From a virus: 64,000 nt of DNA. This document shows, in pieces, positions 34,461-40,672 of the stretch. The notes beneath the pieces are model-generated. The model was given only the letters and a program-made list of their open reading frames with translations. It ran no database searches and was not told the origin of the DNA. The DNA is taken from positions 368,845 through 432,844 of IMG/VR virus record IMGVR_UViG_3300010403_000705; one strand, written 5' to 3'. The position numbers were made by a program, and so were the translations under genes. Numbering within the stretch: the stretch's first letter is position 1; each line of letters starts with the position of its first letter.

Positions 34461-34548
34461 GGATGAGGATCGGAGCGGGGGCGAATTGGTAAAATATTAG
34501 CTAGTCCCGAGCACTCTAAAGTTGTTGGTTCAAATTCAATCGTATCCA
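34461..34548 (+). tRNA. Degenerate tRNA-like sequence, anticodon unassigned
   Basis: T-arm GTTGG-TTCAAAT-TCAAT and 3' CGTATCC-A are clear. The best 5' partner, GGATGAG, gives six of seven pairs. A G-rich D-loop is present, then two short hairpins (GCT/AGC around AGTCCCG, ACT/AGT around CTAA), neither a normal anticodon arm. No CCA. Probably a degraded or highly modified tRNA. Confidence 0.45.
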
Positions 34549-34669
34549 CTTAGATTTTATGTTCCCTGAAAAAGTATACCCGTTAGTTTGGGCGGAGAAC
34601 ACTATAGCTGAATGCAGATAGGTTTACATCGGAAAAAAATAGACTTATCAAATTTTGTCAGCTTAATAT

Positions 34670-34744
34670 AGAGTAATAGTTTAATGTAAAGAATAGCCTC
34701 ATTAACAGAGGAAGATTTTGGTTTAAATCCAAATTACTCTACCA
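34670..34744 (+). tRNA. tRNA with TAA anticodon but short variable loop
   Basis: Acceptor AGAGTAA/TTACTCT, discriminator A, encoded CCA. Anticodon stem GCCTC/GAGGA with loop ATTAACA reading TAA (UUA codon). T-stem TTTGG/CCAAA with loop TTTAAAT. Leu tRNAs of bacteria have a long variable arm; this has ~4 nt. So either it is charged with another amino acid or it is a rearranged tRNA. Confidence 0.7.
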
Positions 34745-34752
34745 CCTATAAT

Positions 34753-34838
34753 GCCGACGTTGAGCAGGTGGTGGGCTCAGTGCGCTGTAAACGCATATCC
34801 TTAAGGACTTGGAGGTTCGATTCCTCTCGGCGGCACCA
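34753..34838 (+). tRNA. tRNA-Tyr(GTA)
   Basis: Acceptor GCCGACG/CGGCGGC (one A-G mismatch), discriminator A, encoded CCA. D-stem GAGC/GCTC, anticodon stem TGCG/CGCA with loop CTGTAAA (GTA). A variable arm (TCC-TTAA-GGA) as expected for bacterial Tyr. Confidence 0.93.
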
Positions 34839-34895
34839 AGATAAAATTATTTTTATTTGGGGTATAATTAGGTATAACTATAACAAGTTGTAAGA

Positions 34896-34930
34896 ACAAT
34901 ATTTAACTCACTACCGCAATTAAATATTGT
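34896..34930 (+). other. 11-bp hairpin upstream of a CDS
   Basis: ACAATATTTAA (34896-34906) pairs with TTAAATATTGT (34920-34930), 13-nt loop. It lies in the 5' leader of the gene at 34965. No T-run follows. Possibly a leader regulatory element. Confidence 0.45.
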
Positions 34931-34964
34931 ACAGACTAAATCTAGCGGTGTTATTAGAGGTTTT

Positions 34965-35393
34965 ATGATAAAGATCAAGAAACTTGAAAAAATAGAAACC
35001 AATCAAATGGGTGATAATTATCTTGACCATTTAGTAACTGTTGATATAGATAGTATTACACATAGAGTTTGGGTAAGTTGTAGTGGTTCTCTAATGCGTA
35101 CCGAGAAGAAATCTTTAAAAGATGTAAGTAAGTTTATCAATGATAAATTAGAAAAGTCATTATATAATGATATCAGTTTTGAACATTGGTTAGGAAATCA
35201 AGGAGATTATGCTGCTCCGTATGTTGTGTTAAAAGCAGGCAATGTTGATAAGGTAGTAGATGATGAGTGTTTTTATCATGAATACCCACGTTTGATATTC
35301 ACTACTCCACCACCTCCTCCAGCAGAACCAAAACAGAAACCAACGAATACTATTAATGACGAAATTAAAAAATCAATTATTAATGTAACTTAA
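34965..35393 (+). CDS. Unknown protein, 142 aa, proline-rich end
   Basis: Not recognised. Beta-rich N-terminal ~100 residues, then PPPPPAEPKQKPTN linker and a short tail. Followed immediately by a strong terminator, so it is the end of a transcript. Confidence 0.6.
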   Translation: MIKIKKLEKIETNQMGDNYLDHLVTVDIDSITHRVWVSCSGSLMRTEKKSLKDVSKFINDKLEKSLYNDISFEHWLGNQGDYAAPYVVLKAGNVDKVVDDECFYHEYPRLIFTTPPPPPAEPKQKPTNTINDEIKKSIINVT

Positions 35394-35399
35394 TGAAAA

Positions 35400-35428
35400 A
35401 AGTATGGTAGATTTTATCTACCATACTT
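35400..35428 (+). terminator. Terminator-like hairpin
   Basis: AAGTATGGTAGA (35400-35411) pairs perfectly with TCTACCATACTT (35417-35428), 5-nt loop; followed by AATAAAA, not a T-run. Likely end of the 34965 transcript, before tRNA-Pro. Confidence 0.6.
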
Positions 35429-35435
35429 AATAAAA

Positions 35436-35508
35436 CGGGAATAAAGTGTAGCCTGGTTGCACACGTCGTTTGGGGCGATGTAGGGTGGTTCAAATCCAAT
35501 ATTCCCGA
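35436..35508 (+). tRNA. tRNA-Pro(TGG)
   Basis: Acceptor CGGGAAT/ATTCCCG with C1-G72 and A73 (Pro identity). Anticodon loop TTTGGGG (TGG) with normal U33. CCA not encoded. Confidence 0.92.
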
Positions 35509-35510
35509 CT

Positions 35511-35590
35511 AGATAAAATATGGTGCGGTGACGCCTGTAAATAATTTCTAAAGAAAATTATTTATCCGTTGCAACTACGGTATTTTATCT
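35511..35590 (+). ncRNA. tRNA-like cloverleaf with 10-bp anticodon helix
   Basis: The closing helix AGATAAAATA/TATTTTATCT is 10 bp. A D-like arm GGTG-CGGTGA-CGCC follows (35522-35535). A 10-bp arm TAAATAATTT/AAATTATTTA is closed by the 7-nt loop CTAAAGA. A 4-bp T-like arm is CCGT-TGCAACT-ACGG (35566-35580). All four helices are perfect or nearly so, but acceptor and anticodon stems are too long and no CCA follows. It cannot be an ordinary elongator tRNA; a tRNA mimic is likely. Confidence 0.6.
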
Positions 35591-35602
35591 AAAAATTATT
35601 AT

Positions 35603-35705
35603 GCACATCTAAAAAGTCTCCAGCAGAACCCCAGGAGGCACGAATCTAAGGAGTAGTGGCAGTCGAATTAACGATAGATACGTTTGAACTTAGAATGTGT
35701 TGTGC
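35603..35705 (+). ncRNA. Structured RNA candidate between tRNA genes
   Basis: GCACATCTAA (35603-35612) can pair with TTAGA, TGTG and GTGC near 35690-35705 with small bulges, closing a ~100-nt element. An inner CTCC/GGAG helix lies around 35628-35637, and ACG/CGT pairs near 35671-35682. No coding potential. Position between two tRNA genes suggests co-transcription. Confidence 0.35.
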
Positions 35706-35717
35706 TTAATGATATTT

Positions 35718-35793
35718 CGGGAATGAGGTGTAACTTGGTTGCATGGGAGCTCTGGAAGCTTTTGGAGGCGTTCGAATCGCACATTCCCGACCA
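35718..35793 (+). tRNA. tRNA-Pro(TGG) with C33
   Basis: Acceptor CGGGAAT/ATTCCCG, A73, encoded CCA; C1-G72 marks Pro. Best anticodon arm is GGAGC-TCTGGAA-GCTTT, giving TGG at 34-36 but C at position 33 where almost all tRNAs carry U. The same TC-NGG-AA loop occurs in the Pro tRNA at 36307. Confidence 0.8.
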
Positions 35794-35900
35794 GTAGAGA
35801 GATCGTATTAGCAGATAAAACTTTAGTACGAGTTAAAGGAATTAGTAATATATCTTAAATGATAAATGTTTGGCGGTGCAAGACCCGCCTCTCTACTCCA
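35794..35900 (+). ncRNA. Enlarged tRNA-like RNA abutting tRNA-Pro
   Basis: Starts on the base after the previous CCA. Acceptor GTAGAGA/TCTCTAC, then T and encoded CCA (35894-35900 region). T-like arm GGCGG-TGCAAGAC-CCGCC with an 8-nt loop. The middle (~70 nt) forms TCGTA/TACGA (35803-35831) with a large internal loop, and a TTAA-AG/CTTAA hairpin. No standard D- or anticodon arm. The TGCAA T-loop is shared with the element at 35511. Confidence 0.5.
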
Positions 35901-35946
35901 AAACCTAAATTAAAAATCAACACAAACTCATAACAAGGAGCTTATA

Positions 35947-36204
35947 ATGTCAATTGTACTATGGATTCTATTTGGACTTGTAGTTGGTGTTATCGCTAAA
36001 TTATTGACTCCTGGTCGTGAACCTAGTGGATTTGTTTTAACTACTCTATTAGGTATTGGTGGTTCGTTATTGGGAGGATTTCTAGGAAAATTGATTGGTA
36101 TATATCCAACGTACCAATCAACGGGTGGATTTTTTATGGCTATTTTAGGAGCTGTCGTTATACTAGCGATATATAACTCTTTTCTATTTCGTAGAACTTT
36201 TTAA
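35947..36204 (+). CDS. GlsB/YeaQ/YmgE-family membrane protein
   Basis: 85 aa with three hydrophobic helices separated by short Gly-rich loops. LLTPGREPSGF followed by a Gly-rich GIGGSLLGGFLG is the family signature. In bacteria these are small stress-linked inner-membrane proteins ('transglycosylase-associated'), with no proven enzyme activity. A strong AAGGAG lies upstream of the ATG. Uncommon in phages; probably acquired from a host. Confidence 0.88.
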   Translation: MSIVLWILFGLVVGVIAKLLTPGREPSGFVLTTLLGIGGSLLGGFLGKLIGIYPTYQSTGGFFMAILGAVVILAIYNSFLFRRTF

Positions 36205-36229
36205 TAAAAAAAGTATTTAAAAATCTTCA

Positions 36230-36299
36230 GAATATGTGGTCTAAGGGCAGGGCAGGTGGAAGTGTTCATCACGTTCAGGTTCGATTCCTGACATATTCT
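36230..36299 (+). tRNA. tRNA with 9-nt anticodon loop, identity unclear
   Basis: Acceptor GAATATG/CATATTC, discriminator T, no CCA. D-stem GTCT/GGGC, T-stem TCAGG/CCTGA with loop TTCGATT. The anticodon arm GGTGG...TCACG (end mismatch) leaves the loop AAGTGTTCA, nine bases. GTG, GTT or TTC could lie at the decoding position. The D-arm is of the Gly/Glu type. Confidence 0.65.
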
Positions 36300-36306
36300 G
36301 TTTTAT

Positions 36307-36382
36307 CGGGAAATGTTGTAATCTGGTAGCATCCGTGCTCAGGAAGCATGTAGTATGAGTTCAAATCTCGTTTTCCCGACCA
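36307..36382 (+). tRNA. tRNA-Pro(AGG) with C33
   Basis: Acceptor CGGGAAA/TTTCCCG (C1-G72), A73, encoded CCA. Anticodon stem CGTGC/GCATG is intact and gives loop TCAGGAA: C33 and anticodon AGG, with an unmodified A34 unusual for bacteria. Third Pro tRNA, second with C33. Confidence 0.8.
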
Positions 36383-36497
36383 TATTGTAATTAAGTGTAA
36401 TGGTGCATCATCTCGATAATGATACGTACGTTCAATTCGTACACTTCCAGTCGGATATAGTAGAGAGAAAAAGGTTCGATTCCTTTAATTACAATAT
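36383..36497 (+). ncRNA. Nested tRNA-like element with two T-arms
   Basis: An outer 12-13 bp helix (ATATTGTAATTAA from 36382 with TTAATTACAATAT, 36485-36497) encloses a D-like arm, an anticodon-like arm ATCAT-CTCGATA-ATGAT (CGA), and a first T-arm GTACG-TTCAATT-CGTAC followed by ACTTCCA. About 28 nt later comes a second T-arm AAAGG-TTCGATT-CCTTT. So a shorter tRNA-like unit with its own CCA sits inside a larger one. It may be two fused tRNAs or a designed double structure. Confidence 0.5.
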
Positions 36498-36502
36498 ACT
36501 AT

Positions 36503-36587
36503 GGATCTGTTCTCTAGCGGCAATGAGAAGAGCCTTTTAAGCTCTCGGCGAAAGCCTACGTGGGTTCGAGTCCCTCCAGATCCACCA
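36503..36587 (+). tRNA. tRNA-Lys(TTT) with long variable arm
   Basis: Acceptor GGATCTG/CAGATCC, A73, encoded CCA. Anticodon stem AGAGC/GCTCT, loop CTTTTAA (TTT). The variable region contains a GGC-GAAA-GCC hairpin, as in Leu/Ser/Tyr tRNAs and not in normal Lys tRNAs. LysRS is encoded at 4975. Confidence 0.85.
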
Positions 36588-36674
36588 CATCAAAACGATG
36601 TAGTAAGAAAATGAATATAGATTACGATTTTCTAGATATTATGATGTTACAATATTTGAATAGAGAGATAACAA

Positions 36675-36914
36675 ATGAAGTCAAGGTATATAAATAATTC
36701 TGCAATGAATAGTGCTGAATTTGGAAAATTCATGCAAAGTGAAGAAACTAAAGCCGCCATAGAAGAAGGATATAATATTATTAATATTAAAGGTTATACA
36801 AAAGGCAGTGGATCGGAAGTTTGTTATTGTGTTTCTATGAAAAAACCTTTTTTTAAATTTATTTGTGACGAGATAAATTCTACTATAAGACTATGGTTTA
36901 TGTTAGATAAATAA
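36675..36914 (+). CDS. Unknown protein, 79 aa
   Basis: Not recognised. Small acidic alpha/beta protein. A 28-codon frame (36611-36697, MNIDYDFLDIM) overlaps its start and could be a leader peptide or spurious. Confidence 0.5.
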   Translation: MKSRYINNSAMNSAEFGKFMQSEETKAAIEEGYNIINIKGYTKGSGSEVCYCVSMKKPFFKFICDEINSTIRLWFMLDK

Positions 36915-36920
36915 TTTTAT

Positions 36921-36995
36921 TCCTACCTAGCTCAATGGTAGAGCGTTCGGCTGTTAACCGAATGGTTCCAGGTTCGAGTCCTGGGGTAGGAGCCA
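36921..36995 (+). tRNA. tRNA-Asn(GTT)
   Basis: Acceptor TCCTACC/GGTAGGA, discriminator G, encoded CCA. Anticodon loop CTGTTAA (GTT) with stem TTCGG/CCGAA. Canonical throughout. Confidence 0.96.
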
Positions 36996-37003
36996 ATAAA
37001 TAG

Positions 37004-37096
37004 CATGGAGGATACCAGCAGCGAGAGCAGCTTACCTTAAGTGGCAACTGGATAAAATCTTCCCAAAGTAGTTTGCTCAAACTACATAGATCCATG
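37004..37096 (+). ncRNA. Structured RNA candidate between two tRNA-Asn
   Basis: Closed by CATGGA (37004-37009) with TCCATG (37091-37096). Contains a 7-bp hairpin GTAGTTT-GCTC-AAACTAC (37068-37085), an inner CCAG/CTGG pairing and a CTTA/TAAG hairpin. No open frame. Size and closing stem resemble the other tRNA-like elements, but no T-loop or CCA is evident. Confidence 0.4.
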
Positions 37097-37125
37097 ATAT
37101 AACATGGTTATACTATTTATTCTAT

Positions 37126-37201
37126 GGTACGTTAGCTGGCTTGGTGCAGCGCCCGCCTGTTAAGCGGATGACGGAGGGTTCAATTCCCTCACGTATCGCC
37201 A
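37126..37201 (+). tRNA. tRNA-Asn(GTT), second copy
   Basis: Acceptor GGTACGT/ACGTATC, discriminator G, encoded CCA. Anticodon stem CCGC/GCGG, loop CTGTTAA (GTT). Sequence differs widely from the copy at 36921, so it is not a recent duplicate. Confidence 0.92.
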
Positions 37202-37251
37202 TCATGATTTGTGAATAAAATATATTCATATAATGATATATAATTAGAAAT

Positions 37252-37326
37252 AGCTTCATCGTTCAATGGTTAGGACACTGGCTTGTCACGTCAGTAATGA
37301 GGGTTCGATTCCCTTTGGAGCTGCCA
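37252..37326 (+). tRNA. tRNA-Asp(GTC)
   Basis: Acceptor AGCTTCA/TGGAGCT, discriminator G, encoded CCA. Anticodon stem CTGGC/GTCAG, loop TTGTCAC (GTC). T-loop TTCGATT. Confidence 0.92.
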
Positions 37327-37421
37327 ATAAACATAATTAGGTATGTAGTAATTTTATAATGTTTATTCCCAGAACTTATCACTAGTCAAGGCAAAGTATA
37401 GTAATAATAATTCATTACAAT

Positions 37422-37739
37422 ATGAATATTTCTCAATTATGCAAATTAGCAGACAAGTTTGAAGAAAAAATTAAATTAGCTACTGCTAGTAATAGTTGCT
37501 CACGTTGTAATGATATTCATTGTTGTATGAATTTTGGTAATTCTCATAGTCTAGATCAAGATAATAATGAGGCAAAATGTGAGGGTTACAAAAAATCTCC
37601 TGTAGGATCTCCGAGACAAAGATCTTTTTGTGCAAGACATTGTGCTATGAAAAAACAAAGAACTTCTATAGAAGTTGCAAATGATCCAGAATCTTGTATT
37701 AATAAAGGTTTAAGGCGTTGGAAATGCCGTTGTGGTTGA
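37422..37739 (+). CDS. Cys-rich protein with phage N-terminal motif, 105 aa
   Basis: MNISQLCKLADKFEEKIKLA is followed by Cys clusters CSRCNDIHCC, CEGY, FCARHC and a final WKCRCG. At least ten Cys suggest one or two zinc sites. The helical N-terminus is of the same type as in the proteins at 21912, 23945 and 45745 (a possible shared targeting/processing signal). Confidence 0.6.
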   Translation: MNISQLCKLADKFEEKIKLATASNSCSRCNDIHCCMNFGNSHSLDQDNNEAKCEGYKKSPVGSPRQRSFCARHCAMKKQRTSIEVANDPESCINKGLRRWKCRCG

Positions 37740-37769
37740 TATAAAACAACTACATAAATAGTGATATAT

Positions 37770-37845
37770 AGGTGTGTAGCAATTCGGCAATTGCACTTGC
37801 TTGTCAAGCAAGACCAAGCGGGATCGACACCCGTCATGCCTGCCA
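37770..37845 (+). tRNA. tRNA-Asp(GTC), second copy
   Basis: Acceptor AGGTGTG/CATGCCT with wobbles, discriminator G, encoded CCA. Anticodon stem CTTGC/GCAAG, loop TTGTCAA (GTC). Not a recent copy of the one at 37252. Confidence 0.92.
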
Positions 37846-37848
37846 TAT

Positions 37849-37924
37849 AGTCCATTAGCTCAGGGGTTAGAGCGCCTGTCTTATAAACAGGAAGTCGTTG
37901 GTTCAATTCCAACATGGACTACCA
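37849..37924 (+). tRNA. tRNA-Ile(TAT)
   Basis: Acceptor AGTCCAT/ATGGACT, A73, encoded CCA. Anticodon stem CCTGT/ACAGG, loop CTTATAA (TAT, reads AUA). An AUA-reading tRNA suits the AT-rich codon use and avoids lysidine-dependent tRNA-Ile2. Confidence 0.95.
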
Positions 37925-37975
37925 TATTATACTAAAAACGCAAGATTGCGATACTATAAAATTGGAGTGTCAATC

Positions 37976-38071
37976 ATGAAAAAAGTCATCAATAACTTGA
38001 TGTGTTCGCTATGCTATCTGCTACCATTACACAATACAAAATATTGTGTTTGTCCATGTCATTGGGATTAA
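37976..38071 (+). CDS. Tiny Cys-rich peptide, 31 aa
   Basis: MKKVINNLMCSLCYLLPLHN then KYCVCPCHWD. Four or five Cys could bind zinc, or form a membrane-active peptide. GGAG lies upstream. Low confidence because of size. Confidence 0.35.
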   Translation: MKKVINNLMCSLCYLLPLHNTKYCVCPCHWD

Positions 38072-38100
38072 ATATTAGTACATAATAATATTTCATACAT

Positions 38101-38322
38101 ATGAAAAAAATGCAAGATTGTGATTTTGTCGTAGGTTTTAATAATAAAGGAATCTATGTTTTAAAAGATAGAAATTCATTTTCAGATGAAATTGCTATAA
38201 CATTTCAAGAATTTTTTCATAGATTATCTGATTATTCTTTATATTTAGAGCCAATAAAGATATTCGAGCCTCTAATACAATTTATGTATAAAAAAATTAT
38301 CTCGTTGAAATGTTTTTTATAA
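38101..38322 (+). CDS. Unknown protein, 73 aa
   Basis: Not recognised. Ends in a basic-hydrophobic tail (KKIISLKCFL) similar to the F-L/F-W tails of the 50-62 kb proteins. Confidence 0.5.
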   Translation: MKKMQDCDFVVGFNNKGIYVLKDRNSFSDEIAITFQEFFHRLSDYSLYLEPIKIFEPLIQFMYKKIISLKCFL

Positions 38323-38330
38323 AATAAAAT

Positions 38331-38579
38331 GCGATTGTGGTGAAAGAGGAAAACACACCATCAAAAATGTTAAAAGAAGATGGCATATTAAAAATGGCAT
38401 CATAGTATTTTTTAATATAAGCTTTATAAGGTGATGCCTAGGAAAGATATATTTATAAAATATGTAACGGGTTTGCGGAAGCACCGGACAGGGTTTTGAC
38501 AAGTTCTGTAGGGAAGCGCGTTTGCCTAATAGTTATAGTGTGATGTTATATACGGGTTCAAATCCCGTCAATCGCACCA
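38331..38579 (+). ncRNA. 249-nt RNA with tRNA-Leu-like ends and large insert
   Basis: The 5' GCGATTG pairs perfectly with 3' CAATCGC, followed by A and encoded CCA. A Leu-type D-arm (GGTG...CACC) and T-arm ACGGG-TTCAAAT-CCCGT are present. Between them CCATC/GATGG encloses a 16-nt loop with TTAA. About 170 nt of extra sequence follow, including helix GGCATCA/TGATGCC (38395-38438 region) and a G+C-richer domain at 38468-38525. It could be an intron-containing tRNA-Leu(TAA), a tRNA-mRNA-like hybrid, or a new RNA. Group I core elements and a tmRNA tag frame are not evident. Confidence 0.55.
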
Positions 38580-38715
38580 TTTTGCAAATTTAGGATATAT
38601 GATGCATTATAATATAATAAATGCTCATAATGAAATTGTGCATATTAAGAGATATAAAGTAAGAAGAAGTATGATAGAGAAATTGGTATAAGTAGAATAC
38701 AATAATTTAAGTTAT

Positions 38716-38792
38716 CGTCCTTTAGCTCATTTGGTTAGAGCGCCGTTCTGATAAGGCGGAGGTGCTGGGATCGTAGCCCAGGAGGACGACCA
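38716..38792 (+). tRNA. tRNA-Ile(GAT)
   Basis: Acceptor CGTCCTT/GAGGACG, A73, encoded CCA. Anticodon loop CTGATAA (GAT), stem CCGTT/GGCGG with two wobble pairs. T-arm CTGGG-ATCGTAG-CCCAG. Confidence 0.92.
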
Positions 38793-38805
38793 ATTAGAAA
38801 ATAAC

Positions 38806-38881
38806 GGCACTGTCGTATTTGTGGTCAAGACTCGGGTCTGAAAAGCCCAGAAAAGCGGATCGTTACCGCTCGGTGCCGCCA
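38806..38881 (+). tRNA. tRNA-Phe(GAA)
   Basis: Acceptor GGCACTG/CGGTGCC, encoded GCCA (discriminator G, where A is usual for Phe). Anticodon loop CTGAAAA (GAA) on stem CGGGT/GCCCA (one mismatch). D-arm shortened to GTC/GAC. Confidence 0.85.
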
Positions 38882-38884
38882 TTA

Positions 38885-38961
38885 GGGTTTGTAACTCAAT
38901 TGGAAGCAGTAGCTGGCTCTTAACCAGTGTTGTGAGAGTTCGAGTCTCTCCAGACCCACCA
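38885..38961 (+). tRNA. tRNA-Lys(CTT)
   Basis: Acceptor GGGTTTG/CAGACCC, A73, encoded CCA. Anticodon stem CTGG/CCAG, loop CTCTTAA (CTT). Last gene of the main array. From here to 39200 only a decayed zinc-finger frame is seen. Confidence 0.93.
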
Positions 38962-39026
38962 CAAAATAAATATATGTGAAAGATTACATTTTATTTGTAA
39001 TTTACAAATTCTTATAATCTATAAAT

Positions 39027-39134
39027 ATGAGTACATAACAATGTGCTCAATGTAAATTAGATAATGAATTATTAGAATTCAATTCCAAAGGTAATAGAAA
39101 GTTTGCTAGCAAATGTAAAATTTGTTTGGTATAA
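39027..39134 (+). pseudogene. Zinc-ribbon (HNH-associated) fragment with stop codon
   Basis: Frame from ATG 39027 reads MST, then TAA, then QCAQCKLDNELLEFNSKGNR and KFASKCKICLV, stop. The CxxC...CxxC spacing is the N-terminal zinc ribbon of many phage HNH nucleases. The in-frame TAA at codon 4 and missing HNH domain indicate decay. Confidence 0.5.
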
Positions 39135-39200
39135 AATGGTCTTTCTAGTTTTTGTTGTTTCATATTTTTTATTTTAAATTAGTAAAAGATATAAAAAATT

Positions 39201-40112
39201 ATGTCAATAGATCAATCGTTTAATTATTTGACTTGGAAATATTCAGATAAACCTGATACATCATTAATTTGTTATTTAAAAATTGATTTATCTTTGAGAA
39301 AAGATAATTTATATGTAGGTTCGGGACTGGGTGGAGATCCTTCCCAATTTTTCTTCTTATTAACCAAAAAGATAAAAACAAAGTGGTCAAACGATTCTAA
39401 TATTCATGTATATTTAGATGAAAAAAATTCAGATGAATTAATTTTTGAATTACCAAAGTCTTCCGATGAAAGTATTAATACAGATCTTCTTTCCCCTAGA
39501 AAAGCTTTGAATAGTTTTTGGGATAATTATACAACAAAAATAGAAGTTACTTTTAAGCAACTTATTGATTCGTCTTTTCTTAAGAACCAAAATTCTGATT
39601 CTATAGATTTGTATTTTTTGATAAAAGCAGTGGAAATAGCAAAGGATATAGTTTTCTGTTTAAATCACGCTGAAAAATTTATGAGTGACATATCTAATTT
39701 TTTTGTCGTAGAATATAAAGATATAGAGAAACAGTACTTAATAGAAGTTGGCTTGCCACTTAATTATTTTGAAAAATTTGATGCATTAGAGCTACAAGAA
39801 AATAAAATAGGATATTCTTATGAACCAAATTATGTGCGAAGTGCATTGCAGAAACATCCGATTTGGGGTACTAAATTAAAAAATATAGGTAAAAGAGAAT
39901 CTAGCATTTTAGATCAATTACTAAGTGAACAAGTTATGCAAAAATTTGATCTTATTGGTTCTTTTCCTCCTTATGTTGTTGGGTATGTAATACGCTATGT
40001 TATTTCTTTAGAAAGAATTGTTAAATTTGATTTAGATAAAAAAATTACTTTGTTTTCTGAAATGACAAAAATGTTTCAAACTCTTGAATTAAATGATGAT
40101 GAAAAGACATAA
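39201..40112 (+). CDS. Unknown protein, 303 aa
   Basis: Not recognised. A soluble alpha/beta protein with no metal-motif clusters and no membrane segment. Overlaps the next gene by 20 bases. Possibly structural, judged only by size and lack of enzyme motifs. Confidence 0.6.
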   Translation: MSIDQSFNYLTWKYSDKPDTSLICYLKIDLSLRKDNLYVGSGLGGDPSQFFFLLTKKIKTKWSNDSNIHVYLDEKNSDELIFELPKSSDESINTDLLSPRKALNSFWDNYTTKIEVTFKQLIDSSFLKNQNSDSIDLYFLIKAVEIAKDIVFCLNHAEKFMSDISNFFVVEYKDIEKQYLIEVGLPLNYFEKFDALELQENKIGYSYEPNYVRSALQKHPIWGTKLKNIGKRESSILDQLLSEQVMQKFDLIGSFPPYVVGYVIRYVISLERIVKFDLDKKITLFSEMTKMFQTLELNDDEKT

Positions 40113-40362
40113 ATTAAAAGATAATTTAGGGAAGAATAAAATTTTCTATATTCATATCTCTAATATTCGTACTCCACTACAAACTATTGAAAATTCATAC
40201 TTAATAGAAGGTCCAAAATCAAAAGAAGATTTTGAAGATTTTAGGTATGAAAATTGGGAGGAACAGATTACTAATTTAGATGAAAAAGATGCATTATTAG
40301 CTTTGACTAAACATGAAGCCGAAAAGCTACAAGCTAGATTAGCCAGGATGCTCTCAGAATGA
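40093..40362 (+). CDS. Unknown charged protein, 89 aa
   Basis: Not recognised. Charged helical C-terminal half (LALTKHEAEKLQARLARML). Start could be any of three adjacent Met codons at 40093-40101. Overlaps both neighbours. Confidence 0.5.
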   Translation: MMMKRHKLKDNLGKNKIFYIHISNIRTPLQTIENSYLIEGPKSKEDFEDFRYENWEEQITNLDEKDALLALTKHEAEKLQARLARMLSE

Positions 40363-40598
40363 GAGTAGGATTAGAGATAGATATCTCAGGTAGACGTAAG
40401 TGTCGCTACCATAACTGTGATAAAAATCCTGAATATATTGCACAGAATGGAAGAATAAAAAAAGGAACTACCTGTGCCTGGATTTCTGTAGAAGATGCTA
40501 GCGGTTCTTCTTGTGGATATTATTGTAGAGGTTGCATAGATAAAGTTTATGCAGACTTAAAGAAAATACTAAATCCTAATTTATGGGTTTTTCATTAA
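40359..40598 (+). CDS. Small Cys-rich zinc protein, 79 aa
   Basis: CRYHNC...C...CGYYCRGC contains about six Cys plus a His, consistent with a zinc finger. Function unknown. Overlaps the previous stop by four bases (ATGA). Confidence 0.55.
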   Translation: MRVGLEIDISGRRKCRYHNCDKNPEYIAQNGRIKKGTTCAWISVEDASGSSCGYYCRGCIDKVYADLKKILNPNLWVFH

Positions 40599-40672
40599 AT
40601 TCTTCTAAAAATAACATATGATTTGTATGTATTATATGTAATATTACATAGGAACAATCATATAGGTGGTCT

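Noticed and set aside
34670-34744. Stop-codon suppressor tRNA
   Set aside because: With U33 in place, the anticodon reads TAA, which decodes the sense codon UUA and not a stop. The TTA reading requires a shifted loop.
36611-36697. 28-aa ORF overlapping 36675
   Set aside because: Mentioned under the larger gene. There is not enough evidence for an independent protein.
38331-38579. Group I intron or tmRNA
   Set aside because: The conserved intron core segments and a tag-encoding frame with stop were not found. Only tRNA-like ends are secure, so it is listed as an unknown RNA.
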